DNA of 35,332 nucleotides from Entrophospora sp. SA101 (GCA_958430865.1 CAUDNR010003535.1:1610-36941), one strand, 5' to 3'. Counted from the stretch's first letter, positions 10,510-21,859 are shown. Notes: generated by a model not told the origin, from the letters alone. Numbers and translations: made by a program.

Positions 10510-10840
10510 TTCAACAACAAAACATAATAATGAATCTATTAGATATAAAGGTGAGTTTGGTTGGAGATGGTATGACTTTAAAAATAGTTTTAATACCATC
10601 ATTTTCATTTTAGTAGAAATGATATTGGAAAAGTTTACATTGCTAAAAATTCTGGTGACTAAGAATTCCTTTGAACTTCTAAAGAATGATGATTTTAATA
10701 AAGATGGCCAATTGGATATTCTTGAGATAGTTCCATTGACAGATGATAGAAAAAGGTATTTGTATACAAAAATTTATCAGCATTGTAGAAGATACATTTA
10801 AAGATATTCTTTGTCCAGAACCTACTTACTACTTATTAAT
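10510..10840 (+). pseudogene. C-terminal fragment of a transposase-like protein
   Basis: A + frame from about 10510 ends at a TAA at 10799-10801, containing FTLLKI, then IVPLTDDRKRYLYTKIYQH. In the next frame, directly downstream (10797 on), comes FKDILCPEPTYY. Read in order, this parallels the C-terminus of the protein at 28280-30261, which has FNLLKI, PPPLDYKRQEYLYQNI and YKDITCPRPFY. The frame change between the halves and the absence of the core upstream indicate a broken, truncated relative. An EF-hand-like DFNKDGQLDILE also lies in this fragment but is probably fortuitous. Confidence 0.55.
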
Positions 10841-11214
10841 TTTAATATGTTATTTATTATTATTTTAATATGTATATTTATAATATCCAATTTTTTATAA
10901 TAATGTAAATCAATTAATGAAGGCGAAAAAGCAACAAAAAGAGAGAGAGAAAAAAAAAGAAAGGACTTTTTTTGTAGATCACGCGCAAATTAAAAAAGCA
11001 TCCGGCCTACAATTCTCCATCTTTTATTAAGCAAATCGGTCCAATATTTTTGCCAATTATAGTCTTTATGCTATAGATTATGTAAATAACACAAATTTGG
11101 TCAGATGAGGTAAAAAGCGCCCAATTATCTTCTACCTACCATTTTGATAGCATTGAATATTTTGGTAAAAAATTAAAATTTTTTATCAAATTTGATTTGC
11201 CCAAATTAATAAAC
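10841..11214. other. Short intergenic stretch before RIB3 relic
   Basis: No supported gene. A purine run (GAGAGAGAGAAAAAAAAAGAAAGG) lies near 10940-10965. A faint coding-like block precedes the RIB3 start but was not assigned. Confidence 0.4.
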
Positions 11215-11893
11215 ATGTTATTAGCTGAAGGAAAATTTGTTTTAGTAGTTGATAATGAAGAACGCGAAAATGAAGGTGATTTAATAATTGCAACTGAAGA
11301 AATGGCATTTATGATTAAATATACAAAGCAATAAATATATATTAATATATTAACATTAATATATTATTATTAAATATTGGATTAATATGTGTACCAAATT
11401 CACCTGAAAGATTAGATCAACTTGAAATACTATTGATGGTGCCTAATAGTAATACTGAAAAATTAATCCATCAAAGTAATATAATCATAACCATATCATA
11501 ATGGTCATTACAACAGATATATCTGCACGCGATAGAGCTTTAACTGCTAGACATTTAGCAAACCCTAATATAACAAATATTAATGATTCTAATAGACCCG
11601 GTCATATATTTTCATTAAGATATGCATTAGACGGCGTCTTAAAAAGGATACGACACACTGAAGCATCAACAGGTAAATTTCTGAAACTCTCACTCTCTCT
11701 TCCATCAACCTAACTCTTTTCAATATTTAGATTATGTAAATTAGCTTGACTACAGCCTGTTGGTGTTATTTATGATGGATCAATGGCATATCGTGATGAT
11801 TGTCATTTATTTGCTGATGAGCGTGACTTGAAATTAATTGCAATTGAAGATTTGATTAAATACCGTTTAGAAAATGGACATTTAGAAATTTAA
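11215..11893 (+). pseudogene. RIB3: RIB3-like DHBP synthase pseudogene
   Basis: Residual 3,4-dihydroxy-2-butanone 4-phosphate synthase, the enzyme that turns ribulose 5-phosphate into the four-carbon precursor of riboflavin. Ordered blocks are recognisable: [20 protein letters not shown] (11233 on), [23 protein letters not shown] (11378 on), TTDISARDRALTARHLANPN, RPGHIFSLRY, GVLKRIRHTEAS, and after an intron (11673-11730, GTAAAT..TTTAG) LCKLA, QPVGVIYDGSMAYRDD and LIAIEDLIKYR. Damage is clear. Residues between DLIIATEE and MAFM are deleted. The sequence between YT and GLI lacks proper splice sites. Frames change around 11500. The conserved Gly of GISA and of RxGHTEA are Asp and Arg. One base is missing after the last acceptor, and a TGA (11747-11749) replaces the Gly of LAGL. 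It cannot make enzyme; a working copy presumably lies elsewhere. Confidence 0.9.
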
Positions 11894-12677
11894 TGTTTTT
11901 GTTCATTTCACTTGATTATTGATTGCATAATTTGTAATTTTCATATATAAATCATTGAAGAATCCTAACAGAAATAAAGCTTTGTTTATTTTCGTTATCC
12001 TTGTTAAAGAGCATGTATGCATGCATTCATATATCTTTTTTTTTTGATGAATTCATTGCAGACAGATTCATGCATTGATTAATTTGATTTTTTCGTGGCA
12101 CAGAAGTAAACTTTTCCTATTTCAATGGAAGATTCTTTATATCTTTACAAAACCTAGGTTCATGAAACAGCGTCCTTCAGATAACTTCCCAAAAAATGAA
12201 ATAGAATCAATTTTGCAGTATTCGTAGAAGGTTTTCACTGCAATATATTGTATATAATAAAATAAACGTGAGTGATTCTTTTTTTTAATCTTTGTTAGGT
12301 ATTAATATTTTATTTTCAGAGACGTACAATACAAGTAACAACATATAAAGCCAGGGTATACACAGTAAGGGTCTCCACTATCCCTTGCTATTATTGAATG
12401 TAATAGTAAAAATGGTGTGATTTTGTATTACGCCTACTTCAAAACATTGTTATTATAATACTAATATTTAAATAATAAAACCGAAAGCCGAAATCAATAA
12501 AGTAAAATGGTTTTTTTATATAGATTCGTTACGAGTTCTCGTTATTCTGGGCCAATAACTAATGTCGAAGCCTCACAGTATATGAGCGACGGGTATTTTT
12601 CTCTTGATTTTTTATCAAGACTACTTTGCAGAAATCAATCTAAAGCCTGGTTTCTTTATTACTAAGAATAATTTCAA
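11894..12677. other. Intergenic DNA before the hAT-type element
   Basis: No gene was recognised in either strand. Composition is AT-rich with no notable repeats. Confidence 0.5.
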
Positions 12678-12685
12678 AGCTAATG
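12678..12685. repeat. Target-site duplication, left (AGCTAATG)
   Basis: The eight bases AGCTAATG directly precede the left terminal inverted repeat and are repeated exactly after the right one at 13449-13456. Confidence 0.93.
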
Positions 12686-13448
12686 TAGAGTTGTTAGTCG
12701 AAAGGTATAGTTTCGACAAACATTTAGGCATTTTGACTGTCGAAATATATTCGACAAGGTCACTTGAATTGCCGTAATGTCGAAACATGTTGAAATGTCG
12801 AAAGTCTAAATTGATGTTGAAAGTCTAAATATTTTTTTCTAAATTAATTATTAATGTATAAAACTGATTATTTGCACCACCAATAATATTAGTAAATTTG
12901 AGAATGGTGCCAACTTTTTAATAATAATAAAATAATGCTGATTAATTGTATATACACTGAAAATATCAATATCATTCATCTTTTCTATCATTGATACAAT
13001 GTAACTTCACCGTAACACGCGATCTCCAAGGAAATTTGATTTTTTCTTCCAACATTCAATTCAATCTTTATCATAGAAAAATATAAAGTTTGTGATTTTT
13101 TTTGCGAATCATTCCCGAGATTGCTATAAGGGAATAGATTTTATTGTAATTTGTAAGAATTTATATTAGTAAATTATGATTAATTTAAAGCATTTTGACA
13201 ACATTTAGGCATTTTTTTCAATAACATTTAGGCACTTTGACATTATTTAGTCTTTCAACATCAATTTGGACTTTTGATATGATCAATCAATTTAGACTTT
13301 TGACATTAATTTAGGCTTTTGACATCACTTTAGACTTTCGACATCACTTTATACTTTCGACATCAATTTAGACTTTCGACATGCATGCCTAAATGTTGGA
13401 TGACGAAATGTTTCGACAAAGTTCAAAACATTTCGACTAACAACTCTA
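12686..13448. mobile_element. Non-autonomous hAT-type element (763 bp)
   Basis: Perfect 18-bp terminal inverted repeats, TAGAGTTGTTAGTCGAAA at 12686-12703 and its exact complement at 13431-13448, are bounded by the 8-bp direct repeat AGCTAATG. An 8-bp duplication together with a TIR starting TAGAG fits the hAT superfamily. There is no coding capacity inside. Subterminal zones are packed with short motifs in opposite orientations: GTCGAAAGTCTAAATTGATG-like units at 12779-12830 on the left, and at least six ~19-bp units related to TTTAGACTTTCGACATCA at 13245-13385 on the right, plus CATTTAGGCAT copies on both sides. Such subterminal repeats are usual transposase-binding sites in hAT elements. 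Confidence 0.92.
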
Positions 13449-13456
13449 AGCTAATG
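13449..13456. repeat. Target-site duplication, right (AGCTAATG)
   Basis: Exact copy of 12678-12685, immediately outside the right terminal inverted repeat. Confidence 0.93.
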
Positions 13457-14634
13457 AAAAATATATTAATATGTGAAGTTATATTTTTTGTTGAGGGTTA
13501 TCCTTCCATACTTACCCTTTAAGGAAAAAAGTTTATTTTTATTATAAAAGTTCATTCATTCATTAAACTAAAATATCTAAAGAATACTCGCACTACAAAA
13601 AAAAAACTCAATGGCAAGTAAAATATTAGAAGAATTGTATATGATAATAGTAGATCAAAGAAGAAATGTCACTTATTATTACTATTCCATTATATTTATT
13701 TTGTAATAATGAAGTCATGAGTCAATTCAAACATCAACACAATCAAATTCCTATTCAAGAAGAGTTGTTAATCATGTAATAGGTTGTCATTCAAAGAAAA
13801 TGACCCTTATCTTTCATTGAATCAAGATTTAGAAAGGAACAAAATCATATAATCATAGATAGCTTAAGTAAGTGATTGAGATTTTATTGGCGTTTATTTT
13901 TAATTGATTCAATATATATATATATATATATATAGCGGGAAGAGAAAGGAAAAAGCAAAAAAATAATTTTTCAAATTAATCTGGGACGGGTCCGATAGAT
14001 ATGCTTCATGGTTTTAAATATACCTGATTCAGGTAAAAAAAATAGTAAAAAAAAACTTGAAAATCATTTAGCCACAAACATTAATTTTTCTTGGCGAAGA
14101 TTAATGTAGTTATTTATTTCCTCGAAAAATTTTTTTGAAATAATAATAATAGTAATAATAATAAAAGAATTCTGAAAACTTTTTTTAACTAATTGTGGGA
14201 AATTTGAAAATATAATTTGGGAAAATGTGTGTTTCGCGCTAAGCAATTGCATATATACTGTATGTATGTGCATATATTATACTATGTGTATGTATTGATT
14301 GATACAATTATTTAAATTTATGCAATAAATAAATGCTAATTGAATTGAATTTGAATTTACTTTAAAAACAGGGATTTTATATATATAATAATTGTTCATT
14401 GTACAGACATACATAGCATAATTAAATACAATTAAATATTATCATTCTATATATGGTAATAATGTAGTTAAAAAATGAAGTTTGAATAAAGCCATAAAGT
14501 AATTTTTGATAGCGAATACAAACAAAAAATCCTGGTATTATTATTAAGTTAATGATAATGAAAGAGTGAGTTATAGTGAATTAGTACATGGATGTATTGA
14601 TTAATTAACCTTAAATCGACAAACTAATAAAACT
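13457..14634. other. Non-coding AT-rich stretch
   Basis: No gene was recognised. It contains a (TA)n microsatellite at about 13912-13935. A 69-codon minus-strand opening at 14064-14273 has no recognisable features. Confidence 0.5.
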
Positions 14635-14725
14635 TGAATGAATGAATGGATGAATGAATGAATGGATGGGATGGGATGGATAGATGGATGGACGGACGGA
14701 CGGACGGACGGATGGATGGATAAGT
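14635..14725. repeat. Compound tetranucleotide microsatellite
   Basis: Runs of GAAT, GGAT and GGAC units (AATGAATG, then GATGGATG, then five GGAC). A related AATG/GATG tract occurs at 16953-17010. Confidence 0.9.
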
Positions 14726-15377
14726 GATTGGTTGGTTGGTTAATTTGTTAGTAAATTTTTTGATGAATGAATGCTATATTCTGGCAAGTTAGTTTAGATC
14801 ATTTTGTAATATTTCTTATATTTCTATATTTAACCTATCTTATGTTTTTGTTTTTTATTTATCCTCGGCATCTACCAAGAAGAAGCATATGTGTGTGTGT
14901 GTTTAGTAATAACAAATATTAACATACATTATTATTGTCATTATTAAGTAAATATCCATTTTAATACTTATAATAATAACATATATACACTATATTTTAT
15001 CGCCACCACATATTATACCAATCAATAGTCATTAATTAGTAATTATTTAATTATCTGATGATATTGTATATATATGTAAAAATTAAGTTAATTACGCGTG
15101 GATCTTTCCCCTAAAGAAAGGTTCAATTATCATATCATTCCAAGTACGCAAATGTAATGACAAATTAAAATAATCACTCATTGTACATGCCGTAATATGG
15201 CGGATAAGTATCACACCAGAGATATATTGTTTGCAAAAAAATTACAATCGATTGTTATTGGATCAGCAGATTGAAGAAAGGCTTTAATACCTTTGATAAA
15301 TGAATAATAATCACTTTCAAGTGAGAAATAAATGACAGTCATCTCACCATGAATCATCTTGATGAATCCATGTATCC
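14726..15377. other. Unassigned stretch with a minus-strand opening
   Basis: A minus-strand opening (15426-15211, 71 codons) contains FFLPGIHGFIKMIHG and SDYYSFIKGIKAFLQ and has good residue composition for a real exon, but no family was recognised. It runs out of the left arm of the adjacent hairpin, so it may belong to a mobile element that also carries the TnpB-like relic. A short (GT)n run lies at 14892. Confidence 0.3.
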
Positions 15378-15382
15378 CTGGT

Positions 15383-15544
15383 AGAAAAAATGGATCCACA
15401 AAGATTTCATGTAATGAATATAACAACCGTTTTTACAATATTTTTAACAATGGTTTTACAAATATTAATAAAATATTGTAAAAACGGTTGTTATGTACAA
15501 TGCTTTCACTATGTGAAATCTTTGTGGATTCCATTTCTTTCTAC
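15383..15544. repeat. Foldback hairpin with 25-bp perfect inner arms
   Basis: Inner arms 15420-15444 and 15470-15494 are perfect inverted repeats (ATAACAACCGTTTTTACAAT and onward) around a 25-nt loop. Outer imperfect arms extend the pairing: GTAGAAAAAATGGATCC at 15381-15397 matches the complement of GGATTCCATTTCTTTCTAC at 15526-15544, and CACAAAGATTTCAT matches ATGTGAAATCTTTGTG. It lies directly before the TnpB/Fanzor-like relic. Confidence 0.9.
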
Positions 15545-15569
15545 CGGTAACTAAGGTCTTAAATTTTCG

Positions 15570-16130
15570 ATGGTTAAAGAGAATAGAAGTGCTGGCATCA
15601 TTTCTCTTGATCCAAAAATGAGAACCTTCATTACTGGATATAACCCGAGCGCGAAGTTATAGAATAAAGAAGAGTAGATATATAACTTATGCTTGCATTA
15701 TGATAGAATCAAGATCATATTATATAAGCGTAAATATATAAGCACCGTTGATGCGTATGAATGCATGCTACGGATCCACAAGAAAATTCGTAATCTTGTG
15801 GATGAACGTCATCGAAAATTTGCACGAAAACCACCATTACTCTCTAAAGTTTAAAACACAAAATATGGTCAAAAACGAAGATGGTTAATCTAAATCTGCG
15901 AAGCAAATGTTGACCTGATCACATATCCGTTTTTGCCGATATTTGCTCCATAAATCCCCGAATATCCTTGGTGCAAGGTGACAATTTGCATTCGTGAATG
16001 CACCAATAAAATGTGAATGCATCAAACAAAACCTGGGTCCTCAAAGACCTTTAGATGTGCATTTTACAATCACACCATTGACAAAGATGTAAGCAGAACC
16101 TGTAATATACTTTTAAAGTATATTAACGAA
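15570..16130 (+). pseudogene. TnpB/Fanzor-like (OrfB, IS605-type) RuvC nuclease relic
   Basis: Reading three frames in order gives the C-terminal half of a TnpB-family protein, the RNA-guided nuclease fold whose eukaryotic members are called Fanzor. Blocks: IISLDPKMRTFITGYNPS (RuvC-I, Asp codon 15609-15611), DAYECMLRIHKKIRNLVDE (15753 on), FKTQNMV (15850 on), SAKQMLT then SHIRF with TGA replacing the usual Trp (15916-15918), a degenerate RuvC-II/zinc-ribbon part IRECTNKM...CECIKQNLG (Glu codon 15996-15998), and IDKDVSRTCNILLKYINE (RuvC-III, Asp codon 16086-16088). Several stops and frameshifts interrupt it, most zinc-ribbon cysteines are lost, and the N-terminal domain is absent. It is inactive. 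Order and spacing of these blocks make the family call solid; assignment to Fanzor rather than another TnpB branch is inferred from the host. Confidence 0.8.
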
Positions 16131-19100
16131 ACACAAAAAGAGTCACTCGCGATGTTGTAGCTTCCCCTGAGACATTTCATTCGGCTGTCTACTTGCGCTT
16201 TGGTATAGGTTCAATGTAAGGTGTTAATTTTAAATTTAACGGAACTAATTTTTTTTTTGTATAATACAACGTTTTAAAAATTACATCCATTCGTTTTCAA
16301 AATACAACGGGTCCTCAAATTAATTAATTAAAACACTTAATTACTAAATTTAGATCACATACAATGCAAAATCTTTCATAATATGTACGTACATATGCAA
16401 ACAATATTAATATTAATATTAATCTGTTACACGAAAAAAGTGCATTAGGGAAAACACGTAATTCTGATATTTTTAATTAACCCATAGCTTTTTATTAGAT
16501 CTTCAAATAATAATAATTTGATTGATCTTTTACAATTGATTAATTTTTTAAAAAATAATACAATATTTTGACTTTAATTAGTTAGTTGATTTATTAGATT
16601 AATATTCTGATTAACCGATTAATTAGGTTAATTAGATTGATTAACTAGTTCTTCATCATAATCATCATCACCAACAACAAAAGCTGTATTGCTACAACAG
16701 CACACGAGCTAACAATATACACTTTTCAAATAAAAAACTCATGCACCAATTATAAACAGCCTACGAAAATTGTTATTTGGTAAATAAACTTTTTATGTTG
16801 AAAATACAATATAATCTATTCAAAGTGTTCGGATTATTTTATACTCCTTTTAGTAAAAATTTGTTAGGAGAGAGAAGATCGGACAAAATTTTAATTATGT
16901 TTGAGATAAGAGATAAAATAATAAATTTGGGCTTATTATAAAAAATTCATGTGAATGGATGGATGAATGAGATGGTGTATGAATGGACGGATGGATGAAT
17001 GAATGGATGACAAAGTTTTTAAATTAAAAAATTTGCGTAACAATATACATAAATAAATATCTAGCTAGTATTTAGCATGCATTTTTAATATAAACATTTA
17101 CGTTATTGCGTATGGAAATCTTTTAATGATGACGATGATGATACTTGCCCAACTTCTTTATAATTAAATATATCAGATGATGAATAGGAATGACTATGTT
17201 ATCATAATAGCTAATATTGTTTACAATTGCTTATTATTCGGAAAAACAAAATTCTTTTTCTTCGCGCGTATACACACACAATCAATACTAATGCATTTAT
17301 GTTTCTTCACTCGTTCACACAAAATTCATTTAGATACTCTCTTTTCTTTATGCCAGTTTTACATATAACAATATATAAAAATATATTTTTTATCCTGTTC
17401 GTATTATTAAATATTTTGTGTAATGACGTCTAATTCATTCAGCCAATCAATTTTTATTCCGATTTTAATTTGGCCGTAATTTTTATCAACGATTTTTATT
17501 TTTTTACCCAGTCAACCTCTAGAACATTCTAAATGATCGTCAAAGTAATACAAATGAATTCTATTTATTCCACGCCCGCCCCATCAAATTTATACTTTAA
17601 AGTGTATGTATATTTATGATGTAATAATTACATTATGTAATACTTTAAATTCTTATTATAAATTTAATAAATTTATATAATAAAGTAATAATCTAATTTA
17701 AAAAACAATATTAATCACGGCAAAGCCCGAATTTTTTCTTATAATTATTAATTATCTTATAATTATTATATTTTTTATACCAAATTTCTAAATAAAGAAT
17801 ACATTATTTTTCTTTGTTTTCTATTAAATTTATACGCGTGGCATTTGTTTTTTTAATTTATTTTTATTTTTATTTTTTTTTCCTAATTGAAATTTCTCCT
17901 TTAATTGTTTCATTTTCATTTTTACTACACTCATCATCACCATCATTATTATTATTATGATAAATTCTTTTTTTGATAGGGAATAAATAAAGAAAGCACG
18001 TTGTTACAACAATGATGATGGTGGTGATGATAATAGCAAATAATGAGCGATTATGAATATAATAATGATAATAATAGTAAAACCTTGTTTACCATATAAA
18101 AAGATTCAAAAAAAATTTTAATTAATTAATTATGAACGTGTGCGCGTGCGTATGATTAATTGATTTGATTGATTATACATTGCGCATACAATGGTTGCCA
18201 TGCGAATATTTATTTTTATATTTTTTTTGCTTCAAAATTCACCAACAAATCAATAAAATTATCAGATCTATATTATTGTTAAATTGTCTTATTATTATAT
18301 ATGTCAGTGTGCGTGTGTAATTATTTATTTATTATTTTGTTATTGTTTGTTATTGTTATTATTATTATAATAATAATAATAATAATAATTTAAATTTTTT
18401 TTAAAGAAAACAATTTGTTCATTTTTTTTACATTAATGTTTTTTTCAAGTCATTTAAACATACTTAAAAAAGATTTTCAATAAGAAACGGATGAAATGTC
18501 TGTTTTTAGAAATTGGTAACCGAAAACTTGTTTTTTTTTCGGTAATTGACCGCCGGAATAATTTTGTGAGAGTAACAAAAACACAATTCTTTTCATACAA
18601 AAATAAAAATAAAAAATAAAATAAAAAATCTATTGATATTTGGTATACATGTATATATATGATGATTTGTGGTTTTTTGGTTGCAAACTTTTCTTTAAAA
18701 GTTTGTCATTTAACAAATAAGAATACATGTTAAATCATGTGATTAACCATCACATGATTATATGGTTATTATTTACAAGTAAAATATGGATGGCCCCGAT
18801 CAAATCCGTTATTTATATTTGTATTTAGCATTATCTGCTCATTATTAATCATCTAATTAATTAAACCGAATTTATTATACACCTTCATTGTCAGAGACAC
18901 ATTATTTCCCAAATTAAGATTTGCATTTTTGGCTGTGTAAAATGCCTAATAAGGATTATCAAACAAAGAAAAAACAAAAAGAATTCTTCTTTTTCAATAA
19001 AATTAATTTTCTGCATAAAATCATCATTATCATTATCATCATCATAATATTATTAGTAATAGTGTAGGAATTACATAATAACAGATTTCGTCCGATATTA

Positions 19101-20024
19101 GATTTACCGGGAGTTTTCCTAATTTGAATTATTTTTCCCCAAAGATACCGGATTTTATAATTAAACTTCCAAATTTTACCGAATTTTCTCTTTTTACATC
19201 CTGATAATAAAACTATATATATATATATATATATATATATGGGTTAATTGGAGGGAAAGGAAAGGATTGTTAATGTATAATAAATAAAATCATCATAATT
19301 CGATTTCCAATTTCATTATGTTATTGCCTACAAATAAAAATAAATAACAAAAGAAATCTAATATTTTGAGATTTTTGTAAAACATAGTTTATACATTCAT
19401 TCTTTATTATCATTTCCAAAATTATCATTATTAATTACTATTATTATTATTACTGATATCATTGCTAATATTTTATTATTTACAAATACTTATTAAATAC
19501 TTATTATATTACATATTGTTACATGTTTTATTATTAATTGAACTGCTTTGCTTGTTTCCTACTCTAAATAATTATTTATCATTACAATTTCAAATTAAGA
19601 TTTTTTGTGTTACACGATTGGTTAACAATATTAACAATAATATTATTTATATATCAAAGTTAGTTAGTTACACATTTATTATATCATTAATTATATCATC
19701 GTTTATATTACATATTCTTAATTTAATGTTAACAATGAATTATTATTTCTTATTGTAACATAATATAAATCATTTAATATATAATATAATATTCAAAAAC
19801 TATATAAAGTTCAACGATTTTGAGTTCTTTTTTTTTTCCAAAAAAATTAAACAAAAAAAAAATTTTTTTTTTTTACAAATTTATAATAAAATAACTTTAA
19901 TATATAAATCAAAAATTTTTTATTTTTTATTTTTTTTTTTAAAAAAAAAAACTTTTGAGAACAAAACTAAAAATTTTTTTTTTATTTAAAAAAACAAATC
20001 TTATTTTTTTTTTAAAAGAAAATT
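16131..20024. other. Long AT-rich region upstream of the MATA-HMG gene
   Basis: No gene was supported in 3.9 kb. Openings at 17177-17433 and 19462-19758 are AT-rich hydrophobic stretches without domains. Simple repeats: AATG/GATG at 16953-17010, a TTA/ATA tract that folds on itself at 18355-18392, (TA)n at 19214-19240. A 10-bp perfect hairpin AATCATGTGA / TCACATGATT (7-nt loop) lies at 18733-18759. The last 200 bases before the HMG start are homopolymeric T and A runs. Confidence 0.6.
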
Positions 20025-21036
20025 ATGTTCAAGATGTCTTATTATTGTTTTGAAACTACAAAAAATCATAAAAATGTTAACCCTTATCCACTTCCCATTC
20101 ACCATCATCAACAGCAACACCAACACCATAATCAACAACAACTACATCGATTTAATAATAATTCAAATAATAATAATAATAATCAACAAGAGCAATTTCA
20201 AATGTCAAAAACCGAAATTGTTGAACATATCATTTCAGAAACACTTACTGAAGCTTATCAAATTAAGATTAAAAAACATACAACATTACCTTTACATGAA
20301 CTAATCACCCCAAGCGTTAACGTTAGAACTATTAAAAATCCAAGACCTCAAAATAGTTTCGTCATTTATAGACGAAATGTTCAAGCTGAAATTGCCAAAG
20401 AAAAAGGTACGAATGCTGCTGGGAAATTAGATTATGTATCAAAATATGCTGCCGATAAATGGAGACAAGAATCGCAAGAAGTAAAGGACATTTATGGTTT
20501 ATTGGCGAATTGTGCAAAGAAAGTTCATGATATAATGTATCCTGGATATGTTTATCAACCAAAACGTCAAGCAACAACAAATGAACCAATGATAATGGTA
20601 CACGAACCCAGTATTAATGGTGTTGGTTACAAATTAAGGCCTTCTTCTAGCAACAGTAATAGTAATAATAACAACAACGGTAGTGGTATTGGTATCCCCA
20701 TTAATAATAGTATGATGAATAATAGTATGAATACTATGATCCCAAATAACCCCAATATCCCAACACCTCCCGAGACTCCTCTACCATCACCTCCTGCTCA
20801 AAGACCTATAAGGTTTAATTCATCATCACCACCAAATTATTATCACCATAATCATCATCCATCAAATCATTTACTACCATCATTATTCAATCATAATCAT
20901 AATAGCAACCAATATCATAATAATCATAATCATAATCAATATCAATATCATAATCATAATCAATATAATTCACATCAAATATTTAATAATAATAATATGA
21001 TCCCACCACAATTACCACCGTTAAACAATCATTATC

Positions 21037-21069
<33 letters not shown>

Positions 21070-21455
21070 TTTCTTCATCTTCTCAACTATCAACAATGTT
21101 ATCATCATCTGCATCATCATCAATATCATCTTCTAATCCATCAATTCCACATCCACTCCCTCCAATCCCAAGTTCGTCATCATCATCACCATCACCATCA
21201 GTATTATCACCTCCACCTCCTCAACAACAATTATTAACATCTTCGATAACATCATCATCATCACCTTCAATATCATCAATAACATCATCAACAAAATCAT
21301 CATTAATATTTAATGATGATAATAAAATATCATTTCCAGTTTTACCACCTCCTCCAGCACTTGATATTAATTTCAATACAACAACTTTTGATTCCATGTC
21401 AAGTTATGATAGAAATATGTGTAAAGCATTTGATGTTACAGTGAATTATAAATAA
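20025..21455 (+). CDS. MATA-HMG box protein (HMG-box transcription factor)
   Basis: Single-exon frame of 476 aa from ATG 20025 (a second ATG at 20034 is equally possible) to TAA 21453-21455. Residues ~104-172 form an HMG box of the MATA type: NPRPQNSFVIYRRNVQ, DYVSKYAADKWRQES and YGLLANCAKKVH. MATA-HMG proteins bind DNA in the minor groove; family members include mating-type regulators, but these genes are greatly expanded in Glomeromycotina and most are not at a mating locus. The flanks are low complexity: His/Gln/Asn-rich N-terminus (25-60), then Asn/His-rich, poly-Gln (codons about 21040-21068) and Ser/Pro-rich tracts. No homeodomain gene was seen nearby, so nothing suggests a mating-type locus. 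The gene looks intact. Confidence 0.9.
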
Positions 21456-21653
21456 ATAAATATATGATGTAGTGGGTTGGTCAATAATTATAATTATAAT
21501 TACCGTATTATTACGATGACAATTAATTTTTATTTCTTCATTTTAATTTTAATGTGGGGACTTGGGGGATAATTTTTTTTCATATTTTTCATATTAGTAA
21601 ATTTTAAAAATGTTTTTCATTATCATCATTCATCATCATCATTATCATCATCA

Positions 21654-21694
<41 letters not shown>

Positions 21695-21859
21695 ACAACA
21701 ACAACAACCAACAACAACAACATCATCATCATCATCATCATCAACAACATCATCATCAACATGTTTAAAAAATATCATCAAATTTAAAAAATTAATTTAA
21801 TTTTAGTTTTTTATTTTTTTTCTTAATGTTAAATAATAACATTAACATTTGATATAATA

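Noticed and set aside
10700..10740. Perfect EF-hand-like loop DFNKDGQLDILE
   Set aside because: Flanking residues match the transposase-like C-terminal tail better, there is no second EF-hand, and the frame is broken soon after. The pattern is probably coincidental.
17521..17530. Heat-shock-element-like palindrome AGAACATTCT
   Set aside because: A single short site in AT-rich DNA, far from any start codon; expected by chance.
18733..18759. Hairpin AATCATGTGA / TCACATGATT as a terminator or regulatory RNA
   Set aside because: No gene adjoins it and it lacks other structural context; recorded only as a short inverted repeat.
19462..19758. 98-codon hydrophobic ORF upstream of the HMG gene
   Set aside because: Leu/Ile/Tyr content follows from T- and A-rich sequence; no domain, no conserved motif.
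20025..21455. Mating-type locus
   Set aside because: MATA-HMG genes are numerous in these fungi, and no homeodomain gene or other mating-locus partner was found in the window.
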